Both the position numbers and the translations under genes were made by a program. The notes below the pieces were generated by a model. The model ran no database searches and was not told the origin of the DNA. It saw only the letters and a program-made list of their open reading frames with translations. Source: Pseudomonas versuta (GTDB taxonomy: Bacteria; Pseudomonadota; Gammaproteobacteria; Pseudomonadales; Pseudomonadaceae). Taken from it: a stretch of DNA of 64,000 nucleotides. Location of the stretch: assembly GCF_001294575.1 (NCBI RefSeq), contig NZ_CP012676.1, positions 496,001-560,000 on the forward strand, in the 5' to 3' direction. Shown piece by piece: positions 28,631-37,018 of the stretch (position 1 is its first letter; every line of letters starts with the position of its first letter).

Positions 28631-29510
28631 AAGTTGATGCTGCCTGCTTTACCAGCCACGCCATCAATTCGCGCAGCGGCGTCGAGTCTTCACTGCGCGG
28701 CGAGCATACAAGCTGATACACCGCCCCTGTGCGCACTTTCAGGTCAAAGGGCAGGGCCAGACGGCCCGCTTTCAGGTCGTCGCCGATCAGCGCCCAGTCG
28801 CCGATCGCAACACCGTTGCCCTGGGCAGCCACAGTCATGGCCAGGTCGAGGGTGTCGAAATACTGATTCTGGCAGATGCTGGAGACATCGCCCCCGGCGG
28901 CATTCAGCCAGTTGGTCCAGTCCCGTTGATCACGGCTGGGGTGCAGTAGCCTGTGGTGCTTAAGGTCGCTCAGGCTCTTGATAGCATTGCTGCCTTCCAG
29001 CAACTGCGGGGCGCAAACGGGCGTCAGTTGCTCGTCCAGCAGGTGTTGACCCTGGCGTTTTGGCCCCGGGGTGGCGCTGTATATCACTGCGGCATCGAAC
29101 GCCTCGCGGCGAAAATCCACCCCGTGCTCCACGCTGCTGGTCAGTTCGACCGGTACGTCCGGGCGCAGCTTTTGCCATTGCATCAATTTGGGCAGCAGCC
29201 AGCGCAACATGCAGGTAGGCGCTTTGATCTGCAGCGGGGTGCGACGCACGCTTGCTTGCTCGACCGCCTCATCGATCAAGTCGAACGCCTGCTCGATGCG
29301 CGGGTACAGTGCCTGGCCCTGTTCGGTCAGGCTCAGACCCCGTGCCTGGCGGTGGAACAGCGCATAGCCCAGGTGATCCTCAAGCCCGGCTATTTGCCGG
29401 CTCACGGCGCCCTGGGAGATATGCAACTGCTCCCCGGCCCGGGTGAAATTGCAGCATTGGGCCGTGATTAAAAAAGTATGCAGCGCAGGGAGTGGCGGAA
29501 GGCGTTTCAT
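28626..29510 (-). CDS. LysR-type regulator, GcvA-like
   Basis: This 294-residue regulator has an HTH (FTRAGEQLHISQGAVSRQIAGLE) with the N-terminus KRLPPLPALHTFLITAQ typical of the GcvA/AmpR-like subgroup, and a LysR effector domain. It is divergent from the thiamine-diphosphate decarboxylase gene with 112 bases between starts, so that gene is the likely target. Its stop codon lies inside a REP element. The effector is unknown. Confidence 0.88.
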   Translation of the reverse strand: MKRLPPLPALHTFLITAQCCNFTRAGEQLHISQGAVSRQIAGLEDHLGYALFHRQARGLSLTEQGQALYPRIEQAFDLIDEAVEQASVRRTPLQIKAPTCMLRWLLPKLMQWQKLRPDVPVELTSSVEHGVDFRREAFDAAVIYSATPGPKRQGQHLLDEQLTPVCAPQLLEGSNAIKSLSDLKHHRLLHPSRDQRDWTNWLNAAGGDVSSICQNQYFDTLDLAMTVAAQGNGVAIGDWALIGDDLKAGRLALPFDLKVRTGAVYQLVCSPRSEDSTPLRELMAWLVKQAASTL

Positions 29511-29622
29511 CAGAAGTCAGCCATGAGCACAGGACATGGCTAGTATGTGCAGGTTTGCGTTGTGCACGCCACACTCGACCGCTTCAATGGTTCATTTGAG
29601 AACAAGAAGAGGGGCAGAACAG

Positions 29623-31254
29623 ATGGCGACGTGCGGCGAAGTATTGGTCAAATTGCTGGAGGCGTACGGGGTTGAGCAGGTATTCGGCATTCCCGGCGTG
29701 CACACCGTTGAGTTGTATCGAGGGCTGGCGGGTTCGCCGATCAACCACGTGACCCCCCGTCACGAGCAAGGTGCCGGCTTTATGGCCGATGGTTATGCCC
29801 GTACCAGTGGCAAACCCGGGGTGTGTTTCATCATTACCGGCCCGGGCATGACCAATATCACCACGGCGATGGGCCAGGCCTATGGGGATTCGATCCCGAT
29901 GCTGGTGATCTCCAGTGTGCAGTCGCGCAGTCAGTTGGGCGGTGGGCGCGGCAAGCTGCACGAGTTGGCGAACCAGAGTGCGATGGTGGCCGCAGTGGCT
30001 GCGTTTTCCCATACCCTGATGTCGGCGGCTGAGCTGCCGGCCGTACTGGCCCGTGCATTTGCCGTGTTTCAGGCCGCCCGACCACGGCCGGTACACATCG
30101 AAATCCCGTTGGATGTGCTGGTGGAAAACGCCGACGCGCTGCTCGACAGCCAGCCCGTCAGCATCGCGCGACCTGGCGCCGCCCCGGCAGCCATCGAGCA
30201 GATGAGCCAGCGCCTGGCCCAGGCCAAACGCCCATTGATCCTGGCTGGCGGCGGTGCAATTGACGCGGCCCCGGCTCTCCTGCAACTGGCCGAACGGCTG
30301 GGAGCGCCAGTAGCCTTGACCATCAACGCCAAGGGCATGCTGCCTGCCACCCACCCGCTGCTGATCGGTTCCACCCAGTCGCTGGTCGCCACCCGCGCCC
30401 TGGTGGCCGAGGCAGACGTAGTGCTGGCCATTGGTACAGAGCTGGCCGAGACCGATTACGACGTGACCTTTGCCGGTGGTTTTGAGATCCCCGGCGCCTT
30501 GCTGCGGGTCGATATCGACCCCGACCAGACGGTGCGCAACTATGCCCCGGCGCTGGCGCTGGTGGCGGATGCCAGACTGGCCGCCGAAGCCTTGCTGGCC
30601 GATCTTGGTGCCTTGCCGGCACGCTGCGCCGAATGGGGCGCGGCGCGGGTCAGTCGTTTGCAGGCCCAGCTGGCAAGTGAATGGGATGCGCCCACCCGCG
30701 CGCAAACGCACTTTTTGCAGACGGTCTTCGACGTGTTGCCGGATGCCGTGTGTGTCGGCGATTCAACCCAGCCGGTGTACACCGGCAACCTGACCTTCAA
30801 TCCCGATCAGCCGCGGCGCTGGTTCAACTCTTCGACTGGCTACGGGACCCTGGGATATGCCTTGCCGGCGGCCGTTGGTGCCTGGCTGGGGCGTCGTAGC
30901 GGCGGCCGGGCGGGTGGTCCGGTGCTATGCCTGATCGGCGATGGCGGTTTGCAATTTACCCTGGCGGAACTGGCCAGCGCGGTTGAAGCACGCACGCCGG
31001 TCATCGTGTTGCTGTGGAACAATCAGGGCTACGGCGAAATCAAGAAGTACATGCTCAATCGCGCCATCGAGCCGGTCGGCGTCGACATCTACACCCCGGA
31101 TTTTATCGCTGTGGCCAAAGCCATGGGCTGTACCGCGCTGGCGGTTGAGGGTGAAGGGCAATTGCGCGATGCACTGGCCAGTGCCGCCGACCGTCAGGGG
31201 CCGACCGTGATCGAAATCGACGAGCACAACTGGCAGCAATCGCTCGGGCTATAA
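29623..31254 (+). CDS. Thiamine-diphosphate decarboxylase, AruI-like
   Basis: This 543-residue enzyme has the three domains of the acetolactate synthase/pyruvate decarboxylase family: an N-terminal domain with the cofactor-activating Glu region (TPRHEQGAGFMADGYAR), a central domain (LAGGGAIDAAP), and a C-terminal TPP motif (GDGGLQFTLAEL...NNQGYGEIK). The N-terminus GIPGVHTVELYRGL resembles 5-guanidino-2-oxopentanoate decarboxylase (AruI) of the arginine transaminase pathway. No aruH transaminase lies nearby, so the substrate is uncertain. GAAGAGGGG precedes ATG 29623. Its end overlaps the convergent AraC gene by 6 bases. Confidence 0.75.
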   Translation: MATCGEVLVKLLEAYGVEQVFGIPGVHTVELYRGLAGSPINHVTPRHEQGAGFMADGYARTSGKPGVCFIITGPGMTNITTAMGQAYGDSIPMLVISSVQSRSQLGGGRGKLHELANQSAMVAAVAAFSHTLMSAAELPAVLARAFAVFQAARPRPVHIEIPLDVLVENADALLDSQPVSIARPGAAPAAIEQMSQRLAQAKRPLILAGGGAIDAAPALLQLAERLGAPVALTINAKGMLPATHPLLIGSTQSLVATRALVAEADVVLAIGTELAETDYDVTFAGGFEIPGALLRVDIDPDQTVRNYAPALALVADARLAAEALLADLGALPARCAEWGAARVSRLQAQLASEWDAPTRAQTHFLQTVFDVLPDAVCVGDSTQPVYTGNLTFNPDQPRRWFNSSTGYGTLGYALPAAVGAWLGRRSGGRAGGPVLCLIGDGGLQFTLAELASAVEARTPVIVLLWNNQGYGEIKKYMLNRAIEPVGVDIYTPDFIAVAKAMGCTALAVEGEGQLRDALASAADRQGPTVIEIDEHNWQQSLGL

Positions 31255-32178
31255 GCTCATTCGCAGGCGTGCCAGGTCCCGTACCGGTGGCGCGCCAAAC
31301 AGACGGCTGTACTCGCGGCTGAATTGCGACGGGCTTTCATAGCCCACGCGATAACCGGCGGCCGATGCATCCAGCCCTTCGCTGAGCATCAGCCGCCGCG
31401 CTTCGTTGAGGCGTAGCTGTTTTTGGTACTGCAACGGGCTCATGGCTGTCATCGCCTTGAAACGGTGGTGCAGGGTCGACACGCTGAGATTGGCCTCGCG
31501 GGCCAGGCTGTCTATGCGCAGAGGTTGTTCGAAGTTGCCGTTGAGCCAGGAAATGGCCCGACTCACACGATGGGTCTGACTGTTCTCGCTGGCAATTTCA
31601 TACAGCCGGTAGCCCTGCGGGCTGCGCAACAGACGATACAAAATCTCGCGGCGGATCAGTGGCGCCAGCATGGCGATATCTTTCGGAGTGTCGAGCAGGC
31701 GGGTCAGACGCAGCAACGCATCGAGCATCGGCTGGTCGATGGGCTCGACATACAGGCCCCGGCCCGCAGGTCGCGACGGTACGCCCATGGGCCCGGCATC
31801 GCTGATCAACGTGGTGATTTCTACCGGGTCAATATCCAGGCGCAAGGCCAGAACCGGCCGTTCGGGGGAGATTTCCAGGACCCGGCCACTGATTGGCATG
31901 GATACCGAAACCACCAGGTAATTAAGTGGATCGTAGGCGAAGTACTCATCTGCCAGCCGCACCTCCTTTCGGCCCTGGGCCATGATGCACAGCGCCGGTT
32001 TGGGAAGGCTCGGAGAGAAGTCGCTGGGTTGGCTGTAGCGCGAAACAAACAGCGCCTCGACGGGAGTGGTGAAGGTGCCGTCTGTACTGGCGTGTCGGCA
32101 GATCAGGTCAGCCAGTTCCACGCGCTGCTTTTCTAGCGCGGGGTCGAGCGCGGGTCGCGACGGTTCCAGCAGTGACAT
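31249..32178 (-). CDS. AraC-family transcriptional regulator
   Basis: This 309-residue protein has an N-terminal AraC-type cupin domain (LPKPALCIMAQGRKEVRL; YDPLNYLVVSVSMPISG) and a C-terminal AraC HTH pair (RIDSLAREANLSVSTLHHRF; AAGYRVGYESPSQFSREYSR). GAGG lies upstream of ATG 32178. It is convergent with the decarboxylase gene and faces no obvious divergent partner except the ABM-domain gene 318 bases away. Members of this N-terminal family often control alcohol or aldehyde metabolism genes, but no target is evident here. Confidence 0.87.
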   Translation of the reverse strand: MSLLEPSRPALDPALEKQRVELADLICRHASTDGTFTTPVEALFVSRYSQPSDFSPSLPKPALCIMAQGRKEVRLADEYFAYDPLNYLVVSVSMPISGRVLEISPERPVLALRLDIDPVEITTLISDAGPMGVPSRPAGRGLYVEPIDQPMLDALLRLTRLLDTPKDIAMLAPLIRREILYRLLRSPQGYRLYEIASENSQTHRVSRAISWLNGNFEQPLRIDSLAREANLSVSTLHHRFKAMTAMSPLQYQKQLRLNEARRLMLSEGLDASAAGYRVGYESPSQFSREYSRLFGAPPVRDLARLRMSL

Positions 32179-32495
32179 GGGAACATCCTCATTAAAGCGC
32201 CAGGGTGGGCACAGCTTAAGTTTGTGCAAGGCACAGGGGTAGTCGATTTCTGCCGAAGACTTGCCTGATTCTGTCAGCGCCGGGTCTTAACGCTCTGGTG
32301 ATGCCGTCGCAGAGGCTGATCATTGCTTGAAACCATGGCGCCCGGTCAGTTTGGTAGTACCAGGGAACAGCAGGGTGAAATGCGAGGTTTTGCAGAATCG
32401 TGCAAGCCAGGGGCAGGAATCGACTAACGGCCAGGAGTTCGGGGCTATAAGCTTTGAATCTCTCTCCTGTGCCACTTTATTTTGTGGAGGCCACC

Positions 32496-32810
32496 ATGCC
32501 CCAGCCCAATGCCGTCAGTCATATGACCTTGGTTCGCGCTCGCGCCGGGTGCTCGGCCCAAGTGCAAGCCTGTCTCGACCAACTGGTCGAGCCCACCCGC
32601 AAAACCGCAGGTTGCCTGCACTTCGCCATGCAGCATTGCGACAGTGATCCGCTGTTATGGCATGTCGCAGGCTATTGGCAGGATGAGCCCTCGATGCAGG
32701 CCTATTTCAACTCAGCAGCGATGGACATCTACAGCTTGCTGGTACACCAGCAGGTGGTGGAAAGCATCGATTTCAAAACCTTCAGCGATGCTGGCGGGTT
32801 GAGCAGGTAG
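32496..32810 (+). CDS. ABM-domain (YgiN-like) monooxygenase
   Basis: This 104-residue protein has the dimeric ferredoxin-like ABM fold: HMTLVRARAGCSAQVQACLD, the family TRKTAGCLHFAMQHCDSDP and WQDEPSMQAYFNSAAM. Members include quinol monooxygenases and small-molecule oxygenases. GTGGAGG lies 6 bases before the ATG. The substrate is unknown. It is followed after 32 bases by a small hypothetical gene in the same direction. Confidence 0.78.
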   Translation: MPQPNAVSHMTLVRARAGCSAQVQACLDQLVEPTRKTAGCLHFAMQHCDSDPLLWHVAGYWQDEPSMQAYFNSAAMDIYSLLVHQQVVESIDFKTFSDAGGLSR

Positions 32811-32842
32811 AATGCCGGTTTTTTGTGGCCGGAGTTTTCAGC

Positions 32843-33076
32843 ATGGCGCGTAAAGAGTTTGCACAGTTCGAGGCGGTATCAGCGGTAGTTCCGGTAGAGC
32901 CCGGGACTTACCACGCGGCGATTGCGGTCAAGGCCTTGTACGAAGGGGGAGCACCGCGCTTTCATAAAGTGTTGATCGATCAGACCTTTAAAACCGCGAC
33001 TGAAGCCGATGCTGCCGCGGCTCAAAAGCTTGAAGCCCTGCAAGGCGTCACTGAGGATGGCGAACTGGTCTGGTAA
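32843..33076 (+). CDS. Small conserved hypothetical protein
   Basis: This 77-residue soluble protein (MARKEFAQFEAVSAVVPVEP) has no signal peptide or membrane helix. The sequence suggests a small alpha/beta domain with conserved-looking FHKVLIDQTFKTATEADAA. No family function was recognised. GGAG lies 8 bases before the ATG. It follows the ABM gene and is convergent with the flavin reductase gene, with 3 bases between stops. Confidence 0.65.
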   Translation: MARKEFAQFEAVSAVVPVEPGTYHAAIAVKALYEGGAPRFHKVLIDQTFKTATEADAAAAQKLEALQGVTEDGELVW

Positions 33077-33079
33077 CGG

Positions 33080-33700
33080 TTAGCGGGGGCGATGCATTTT
33101 GAACAATGCCTCAGGCCCCAGCTGGAAGTAATCCGCCGGGCCGCCGCCGCGTAAAATGGGTTCAGCGGCGGCGGTATCGTAAATCCCGTCTTTAAGCAGA
33201 TGTCTGGCGATATGTACCGCCACCACTTCTCCCAGAATCAGCCAGCTTGGCACTAGTTCTTTATCTGCCCGTTGCAGCTGGATGATTTGCGTCACCTTGC
33301 ACTCGAACGACACCGGGGTTTCAGCCACCCGGGGCACACTCACAATGCGTGAGGCCGCAGTCGTCAACCCTGCCAGTTCGAACTCATTGACCTCTGGCGC
33401 GACCATCGCGCAGCTCTGGTTCATCGCCTCGGCCAAAGGCCGGGTAGCCAGGTTCCAGACGAACTCGCCGGTTTGCTCGATGTTATTGAGGCTGTCTTTG
33501 CGGCCCACACTGCTAAACCCGATGATTGGCGGGATGTAGTTGAACGCATTGAAAAAGCTGTAGGGCGCAAGGTTCAGCCGGCCCTGGGCATCCTGCGACG
33601 AAATCCAGCCGATCGGCCGCGGCCCGACGATGGCGTTGAACGGATCATGGGGGAGGCCGTGGCCCTTGGACGGTTCGTAGAAATGGATGTCGTCATGCAT
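33080..33700 (-). CDS. Flavin reductase-like (FMN-binding split-barrel) protein
   Basis: This 206-residue protein has the flavin reductase-like domain signature: NAIVGPRPIGWISSQDAQG, NLAPYSFFNAFNYIPPIIGF and NIEQTGEFVWNLAT. Such enzymes reduce or bind FMN, often as partners of monooxygenases. ATG 33700 gives the family N-terminus MHDDIHFYEPSKGHG; a longer in-frame start lacks similarity. The nearby ABM-domain gene is convergent, so a shared pathway is only a guess. Confidence 0.82.
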   Translation of the reverse strand: MHDDIHFYEPSKGHGLPHDPFNAIVGPRPIGWISSQDAQGRLNLAPYSFFNAFNYIPPIIGFSSVGRKDSLNNIEQTGEFVWNLATRPLAEAMNQSCAMVAPEVNEFELAGLTTAASRIVSVPRVAETPVSFECKVTQIIQLQRADKELVPSWLILGEVVAVHIARHLLKDGIYDTAAAEPILRGGGPADYFQLGPEALFKMHRPR

Positions 33701-33818
33701 GGCAAGAGTCCGCAAACGGCTGAGATAGAGGGGCAACATAGTGCAAGCCATTTTGTTGAATGACAAAACAAGATTTTTTTTTTTCAGATTTTGGGCGTGA
33801 TTGGAACACCCCTAAACC

Positions 33819-33889
33819 CTGTAGGAGCGAGCTTGCTCGCGAGCATTTTCAACGCAGCGCCGCAGCCATCAGACAGCTCGCTCCTACAG
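33819..33889. repeat. REP doublet
   Basis: CTGTAGGAGCGAGCTTGCTCGCGAG and an inverted AGCTCGCTCCTACAG flank a spacer of about 30 bases. It lies upstream of the flavin reductase gene and downstream of the tandem-repeat protein gene. Confidence 0.85.
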
Positions 33890-33928
33890 GTAGAGGCCAT
33901 TGCCATTTACCATCCTCCAGAAACGACT

Positions 33929-33949
33929 AAGCCCGGCCGAAGCCGGGCT
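33929..33949 (-). terminator. Terminator of the tandem-repeat protein gene
   Basis: On the minus strand AGCCCGGCTTCGGCCGGGCT forms a stem with a TTCG-type loop, followed by TAGTCGTTT. It lies about 20 bases past the stop at 33969. Confidence 0.7.
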
Positions 33950-33968
33950 GGAGTGCCAGTTTCAGGTG

Positions 33969-34226
33969 TTAGCTGAAGCGGGCGCCGTGGGTGCGATCAT
34001 AGCCGTCAGCGGCGAAAGTAGCCGACTGGGTGCGGCTGTAACCGTCTTCGGCAAAAGTGGCAGAACCGGTACGGTCGTAACCGTCGCCAGCAACTGCGGC
34101 AGAACCTGTGCGGCTGTAGCCGTCTTCAGCAAAGGTTGCTGACTGGGTGCGATCAAAACCATCACCGGCAAAAGCGTTGAAAGCCAGGACGGAGAGGGCG
34201 GCGGCGAGGATCAATTTGGTTTTCAT
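33969..34226 (-). CDS. Small exported protein of 13-residue tandem repeats
   Basis: This 85-residue protein has a standard signal peptide (MKTKLILAAALSVLAFNAFA) and a mature part that is entirely tandem repeat: five units on a 13-residue period, each like DGYDRTGSATFAE. Units alternate D/S at position 4 (DGFD, DGYS, DGYD, DGYS, DGYD), implying duplication of a 26-residue (78-bp) pair. Related small pseudomonad proteins with repeated AEGG-DR motifs exist and are sometimes misnamed phage infection proteins. The function is unknown. AAGGAG lies upstream of the ATG, and it is monocistronic with its own terminator. Confidence 0.8.
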   Translation of the reverse strand: MKTKLILAAALSVLAFNAFAGDGFDRTQSATFAEDGYSRTGSAAVAGDGYDRTGSATFAEDGYSRTQSATFAADGYDRTHGARFS

Positions 34227-34615
34227 GGTCGTGCTCCTTGTTACGGGCTCTTGTGCAGAGCGGGATGTTTCGTTGCTATGGGTTTAAGACTACGCCTATT
34301 AATCTGATTAAAAAGCGCAAAAAATAGCACTAAATAATCAGCTTATTCGATATATAGGTCCGTTCGAAAACAAGCTCTACAAGCTGTTTTGCCTCCCGTT
34401 CGATAACGGGTCGAATCAGCTGTGGGCCGGTTTTCGCTAAGGTTGATAGTGGTCTATCAGCATTAACTGATAATTAATTCGGAAAATACTTATGTGCAGA
34501 CAGGCTTTTCATCTGCGCGTTACCTATTTTTCACGTGTGGGTAGCAGGCTTCTACGGGCAAAAAAGCCGACAACTACAACGGCTTTGCACCCTTGAGACC
34601 TGGAGCCTTCACCGA
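34227..34615. other. Divergent intergenic region, AT-rich
   Basis: This gap of 389 bases separates the tandem-repeat gene (minus) from the membrane protein gene (plus). It is distinctly A+T-rich between about 34290 and 34370 and holds two small inverted repeats: CCCGTT-cgat-AACGGG near 34397 and GATAG-tggt-CTATC near 34444. I see no convincing gene or consensus promoter. Confidence 0.5.
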
Positions 34616-35371
34616 ATGAATAAACTTCCCCAAATCACCCTTGCGTTCTGGGTGATGAAAATCTGCGCCACGACCCTGGGCGAGACCGCAGGCGACTTGT
34701 TGTCCATGACCCTTGATGTGGGCTATGCCGTTAGCTCGATGATCCTGATCAGTGTGTTCGTTCTTACACTGCTGACCCAGCTGTTCTCCAAAACCTACAA
34801 CCCTGTGCTGTATTGGCTGGTGATTCTGTCGACCAGTACGGCTGGCACCACCATGTCGGATTTTATGGACCGCAGCCTGGGCCTGGGTTACGCCACGGGC
34901 TCATTGATTCTGGTGTCGATACTGGTGGCGATTTTTGCGCTGTGGAAATGGAGCGGTGAATCGCTCAACGTCAGCAAGGTGCAAACCCCGCGCGGCGAGA
35001 TGTTCTACTGGATGGCGATTCTGTTTTCCAACACCCTGGGTACCGCTCTGGGCGATTACCTGGCGGATGATTCAGGGCTGGGTTTTGCGGGAGGTGCCTT
35101 GTTCATCGGGGCAACCATTGCGGTTGTGGTGCTGGCGCGTTACTTCAGCACAATCTCGTCGGTGGTGTTGTTCTGGGTCGCTTTCGTATTGACGCGTCCC
35201 TTTGGCGCGACCTTGGGCGACTTCCTGACCAAACCCCATGAAAAGGGCGGGCTGGATTTCGGCACCATCGGTTCGTCGCTAGTACTGGCGGGGATACTGG
35301 TGGCGATGATCGCGGGGGTCGCGTATGCCAAAAACAAACAAACCCGGCCTGCGGTGGCCGGATTGTCCTAA
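34616..35371 (+). CDS. COG4705-type membrane protein with fourfold repeat
   Basis: This 251-residue inner-membrane protein has about eight helices. Four related segments are visible: TTLGETAGDLLS, TAGTTMSDFMD, TLGTALGDYLA and PFGATLGDFLT. Each has a Gly-rich turn and one Asp, and is followed by a stretch like GLGYATGSLILVSIL. The Asp in each repeat lies in or near a membrane segment, which suggests an ion or metal path, but this is inference. It matches an uncharacterised membrane-anchored family. TGGAG lies upstream of ATG 34616, and no partner gene is adjacent. Confidence 0.8.
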   Translation: MNKLPQITLAFWVMKICATTLGETAGDLLSMTLDVGYAVSSMILISVFVLTLLTQLFSKTYNPVLYWLVILSTSTAGTTMSDFMDRSLGLGYATGSLILVSILVAIFALWKWSGESLNVSKVQTPRGEMFYWMAILFSNTLGTALGDYLADDSGLGFAGGALFIGATIAVVVLARYFSTISSVVLFWVAFVLTRPFGATLGDFLTKPHEKGGLDFGTIGSSLVLAGILVAMIAGVAYAKNKQTRPAVAGLS

Positions 35372-35380
35372 ACGATGAAC

Positions 35381-35440
35381 CTGTAGGAGCGGGCGTGTTC
35401 GCGATCTGTTAAACGCTCGCGAGCACGCTCGCTCCTACAG
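35381..35440. repeat. REP doublet
   Basis: CTGTAGGAGCGGGCGTGTTCGCGA and GCTCGCGAGCACGCTCGCTCCTACAG-type inverted arms enclose a short AT spacer. It lies between convergent ends of the fourfold-repeat membrane protein and KgtP-like genes. Confidence 0.85.
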
Positions 35441-35452
35441 AATCAGGGGCGT

Positions 35453-36775
35453 TTAGTCAGTCTCGATCCGCGAGTGTTTGCGGGTGTCTTTCATCGTCAC
35501 ATACACCAGCAGCGAACAGGCGATACAAGCTGTCACGTACCAGTAGTAGCCGGTTTCCATACCTGCACTTTTGAACCACAGGGCAATGTATTCAGCAGTG
35601 CCGCCGAAGATCGAGACCGTCAGTGCGTAAGGCAGGCCTACGCCCAGGGCGCGAATTTCGGTCGGGAACAGCTCAGCCTTCACTACAGCGTTGATCGAGG
35701 TGTAACCGCTGACAATGATCAACGCCGCCATGATCAGGAAAAACGCCCCCCACCACGTGGTGATGGTGTGCAGTGTGGTCAGGATCGGCACGGTGAACAG
35801 GGTGCCCAGCACACCGAAGGCGATAAGGATCGGGCGTCGGCCTACCTTGTCCGACAGGCCGCCCACCAGGGGCTGGATACACATGAACAGGAACAGCGTG
35901 GCAGCGGAAATAGTGGTGGAGTCGGAGATGCTCATCCCGACCGTGTTCACCAGGTATTTCTGCATGTAGGTGGTGTAGGTGTAGAACGCCAGCGTCCCGC
36001 CCATGGTCAGGCCGACAACGGTCATCAACTCTTTTGGATGACGCATCAGGGTGCGCATGGCGCTTTCTTTCGGTTCGGTTTTGACCTTTTTGAAAGACTC
36101 GGTCTCTTCCATACCGCGACGCAGGTACAGCGCGACCACTGCGCACAGGGCGCCGATCACGAACGGAATCCGCCAGCCCCAGCTATACAGCTGCTCTTCG
36201 GTAAGCGTTTGCTGCAGCACGATCAACACGCCCAGCGCGATGAGCTGGCCCGAGATCAGGGTCACGTACTGGAAGCTGGAGAAGAAACCGCGACGCTCCT
36301 TGGTCGCCATTTCGCTGAGATAGGTCGCCGAGGTGCCGTACTCGCCACCGACCGACAAACCTTGGAGCAAGCGGGCGAAGACCAGCAGGACCGGTGCCCA
36401 GACGCCGATGGTTTCGTAGCCGGGTGACAGGGCAATCAGCAGCGAGCCGAAGCACATCAGCAATACCGAAGCCATGAGCGCGGCTTTACGGCCTTTGCGG
36501 TCAGCGTACAGGCCCATCAGCCAGCCGCCGATCGGACGCATCAAAAAGCCGACGGCGAAGATCGCGGCGGTGTTGAGCAATTGGGCAGTGGTGTCGCCTT
36601 TCGGGAAAAAGGCTTTGGCGAAGTACAGCGAGAAAGCGGCGTAAACATACCAGTCGTACCATTCGACCATGTTGCCGACGGAACCGCTGAAGATGGATTT
36701 GATACGGCTGGAGGTGGTCTTCACTTTCGGGCTTGCAGCAGCTGACCCGGCAGGCAGGGTGCTTGAGTTATCCAT
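35453..36775 (-). CDS. kgtP: MHS-family permease, alpha-ketoglutarate type (KgtP-like)
   Basis: This 440-residue inner-membrane MFS protein has 12 helices and metabolite:H+ symporter features: GSVGNMVEWYDWYVYAAFSLYF at the first helix, motif A GLYADRKGRKAALM near residue 95, and GLSVGGEYGTSATYLSEMA near 150. It most resembles alpha-ketoglutarate permeases; related proteins carry citrate, shikimate or proline. GAAGGA precedes the ATG. A sigma-54 promoter (36839-36855) and paired palindromes (36898-36941) lie upstream, and the gene is next to a DctD-type activator. This supports control by C4/C5-dicarboxylates. Confidence 0.82.
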   Translation of the reverse strand: MDNSSTLPAGSAAASPKVKTTSSRIKSIFSGSVGNMVEWYDWYVYAAFSLYFAKAFFPKGDTTAQLLNTAAIFAVGFLMRPIGGWLMGLYADRKGRKAALMASVLLMCFGSLLIALSPGYETIGVWAPVLLVFARLLQGLSVGGEYGTSATYLSEMATKERRGFFSSFQYVTLISGQLIALGVLIVLQQTLTEEQLYSWGWRIPFVIGALCAVVALYLRRGMEETESFKKVKTEPKESAMRTLMRHPKELMTVVGLTMGGTLAFYTYTTYMQKYLVNTVGMSISDSTTISAATLFLFMCIQPLVGGLSDKVGRRPILIAFGVLGTLFTVPILTTLHTITTWWGAFFLIMAALIIVSGYTSINAVVKAELFPTEIRALGVGLPYALTVSIFGGTAEYIALWFKSAGMETGYYWYVTACIACSLLVYVTMKDTRKHSRIETD

Positions 36776-36838
36776 TAAATGGATCCTTCTTTTATTTGTT
36801 TTTTTATAGCGCGTCAAAACGCGAGCTTGCAGGGCTAT

Positions 36839-36855
36839 AGCAGGAGTTGTGCCAA
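36839..36855 (-). promoter_or_regulatory. Sigma-54 promoter of the kgtP-like gene
   Basis: On the minus strand the sequence TTGGCACAACTCCTGCT fits the -24/-12 consensus TGGCAC-N5-TTGC with one mismatch and correct GG-GC spacing. It ends 63 bases before the start codon. Confidence 0.8.
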
Positions 36856-36897
36856 GGCTGGAAGCCCCGGTTTACAAGGGGTGGCGACTTTGAGTGA

Positions 36898-36941
36898 GCG
36901 GGTATCCGCCGAGCTGCAAGTTTGAATGAGCGGAAATCCGC
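36898..36941. promoter_or_regulatory. Paired upstream activator sites (GCGG-N4-CCGC x2)
   Basis: Two palindromes, GCGGGTATCCGC (36898-36909) and GCGGAAATCCGC (36930-36941), lie 43-86 bases upstream of the sigma-54 promoter. Their centres are 32 bp apart, close to three helical turns. The same motif pair occurs upstream of dctA at 43087-43141, so a shared sigma-54 activator is likely. Confidence 0.7.
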
Positions 36942-36956
36942 CTATATGGCGTGCCT

Positions 36957-37018
36957 GCTGTAGGCGCGCGTTTTTCAGCGCGGCAACTAACAGCTCGCGA
37001 GCAAGCTCGCTCCTACAG
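36957..37018. repeat. REP element overlapping the dctD stop
   Basis: CTGTAGGCGCGCG at the left and AGCTCGCGAGCAAGCTCGCTCCTACAG-type sequence at the right form an imperfect palindrome. Its right end includes the stop codon of dctD. Confidence 0.75.

Noticed and set aside
29584..30711. Long open frame antisense to the decarboxylase gene
   Set aside because: It has no motif and sits opposite a well-formed TPP enzyme.
34492..34596. Possible 34-codon plus-strand ORF before the fourfold-repeat membrane protein
   Set aside because: Weak ribosome site, no signal or domain, and it lies in a probable regulatory gap.
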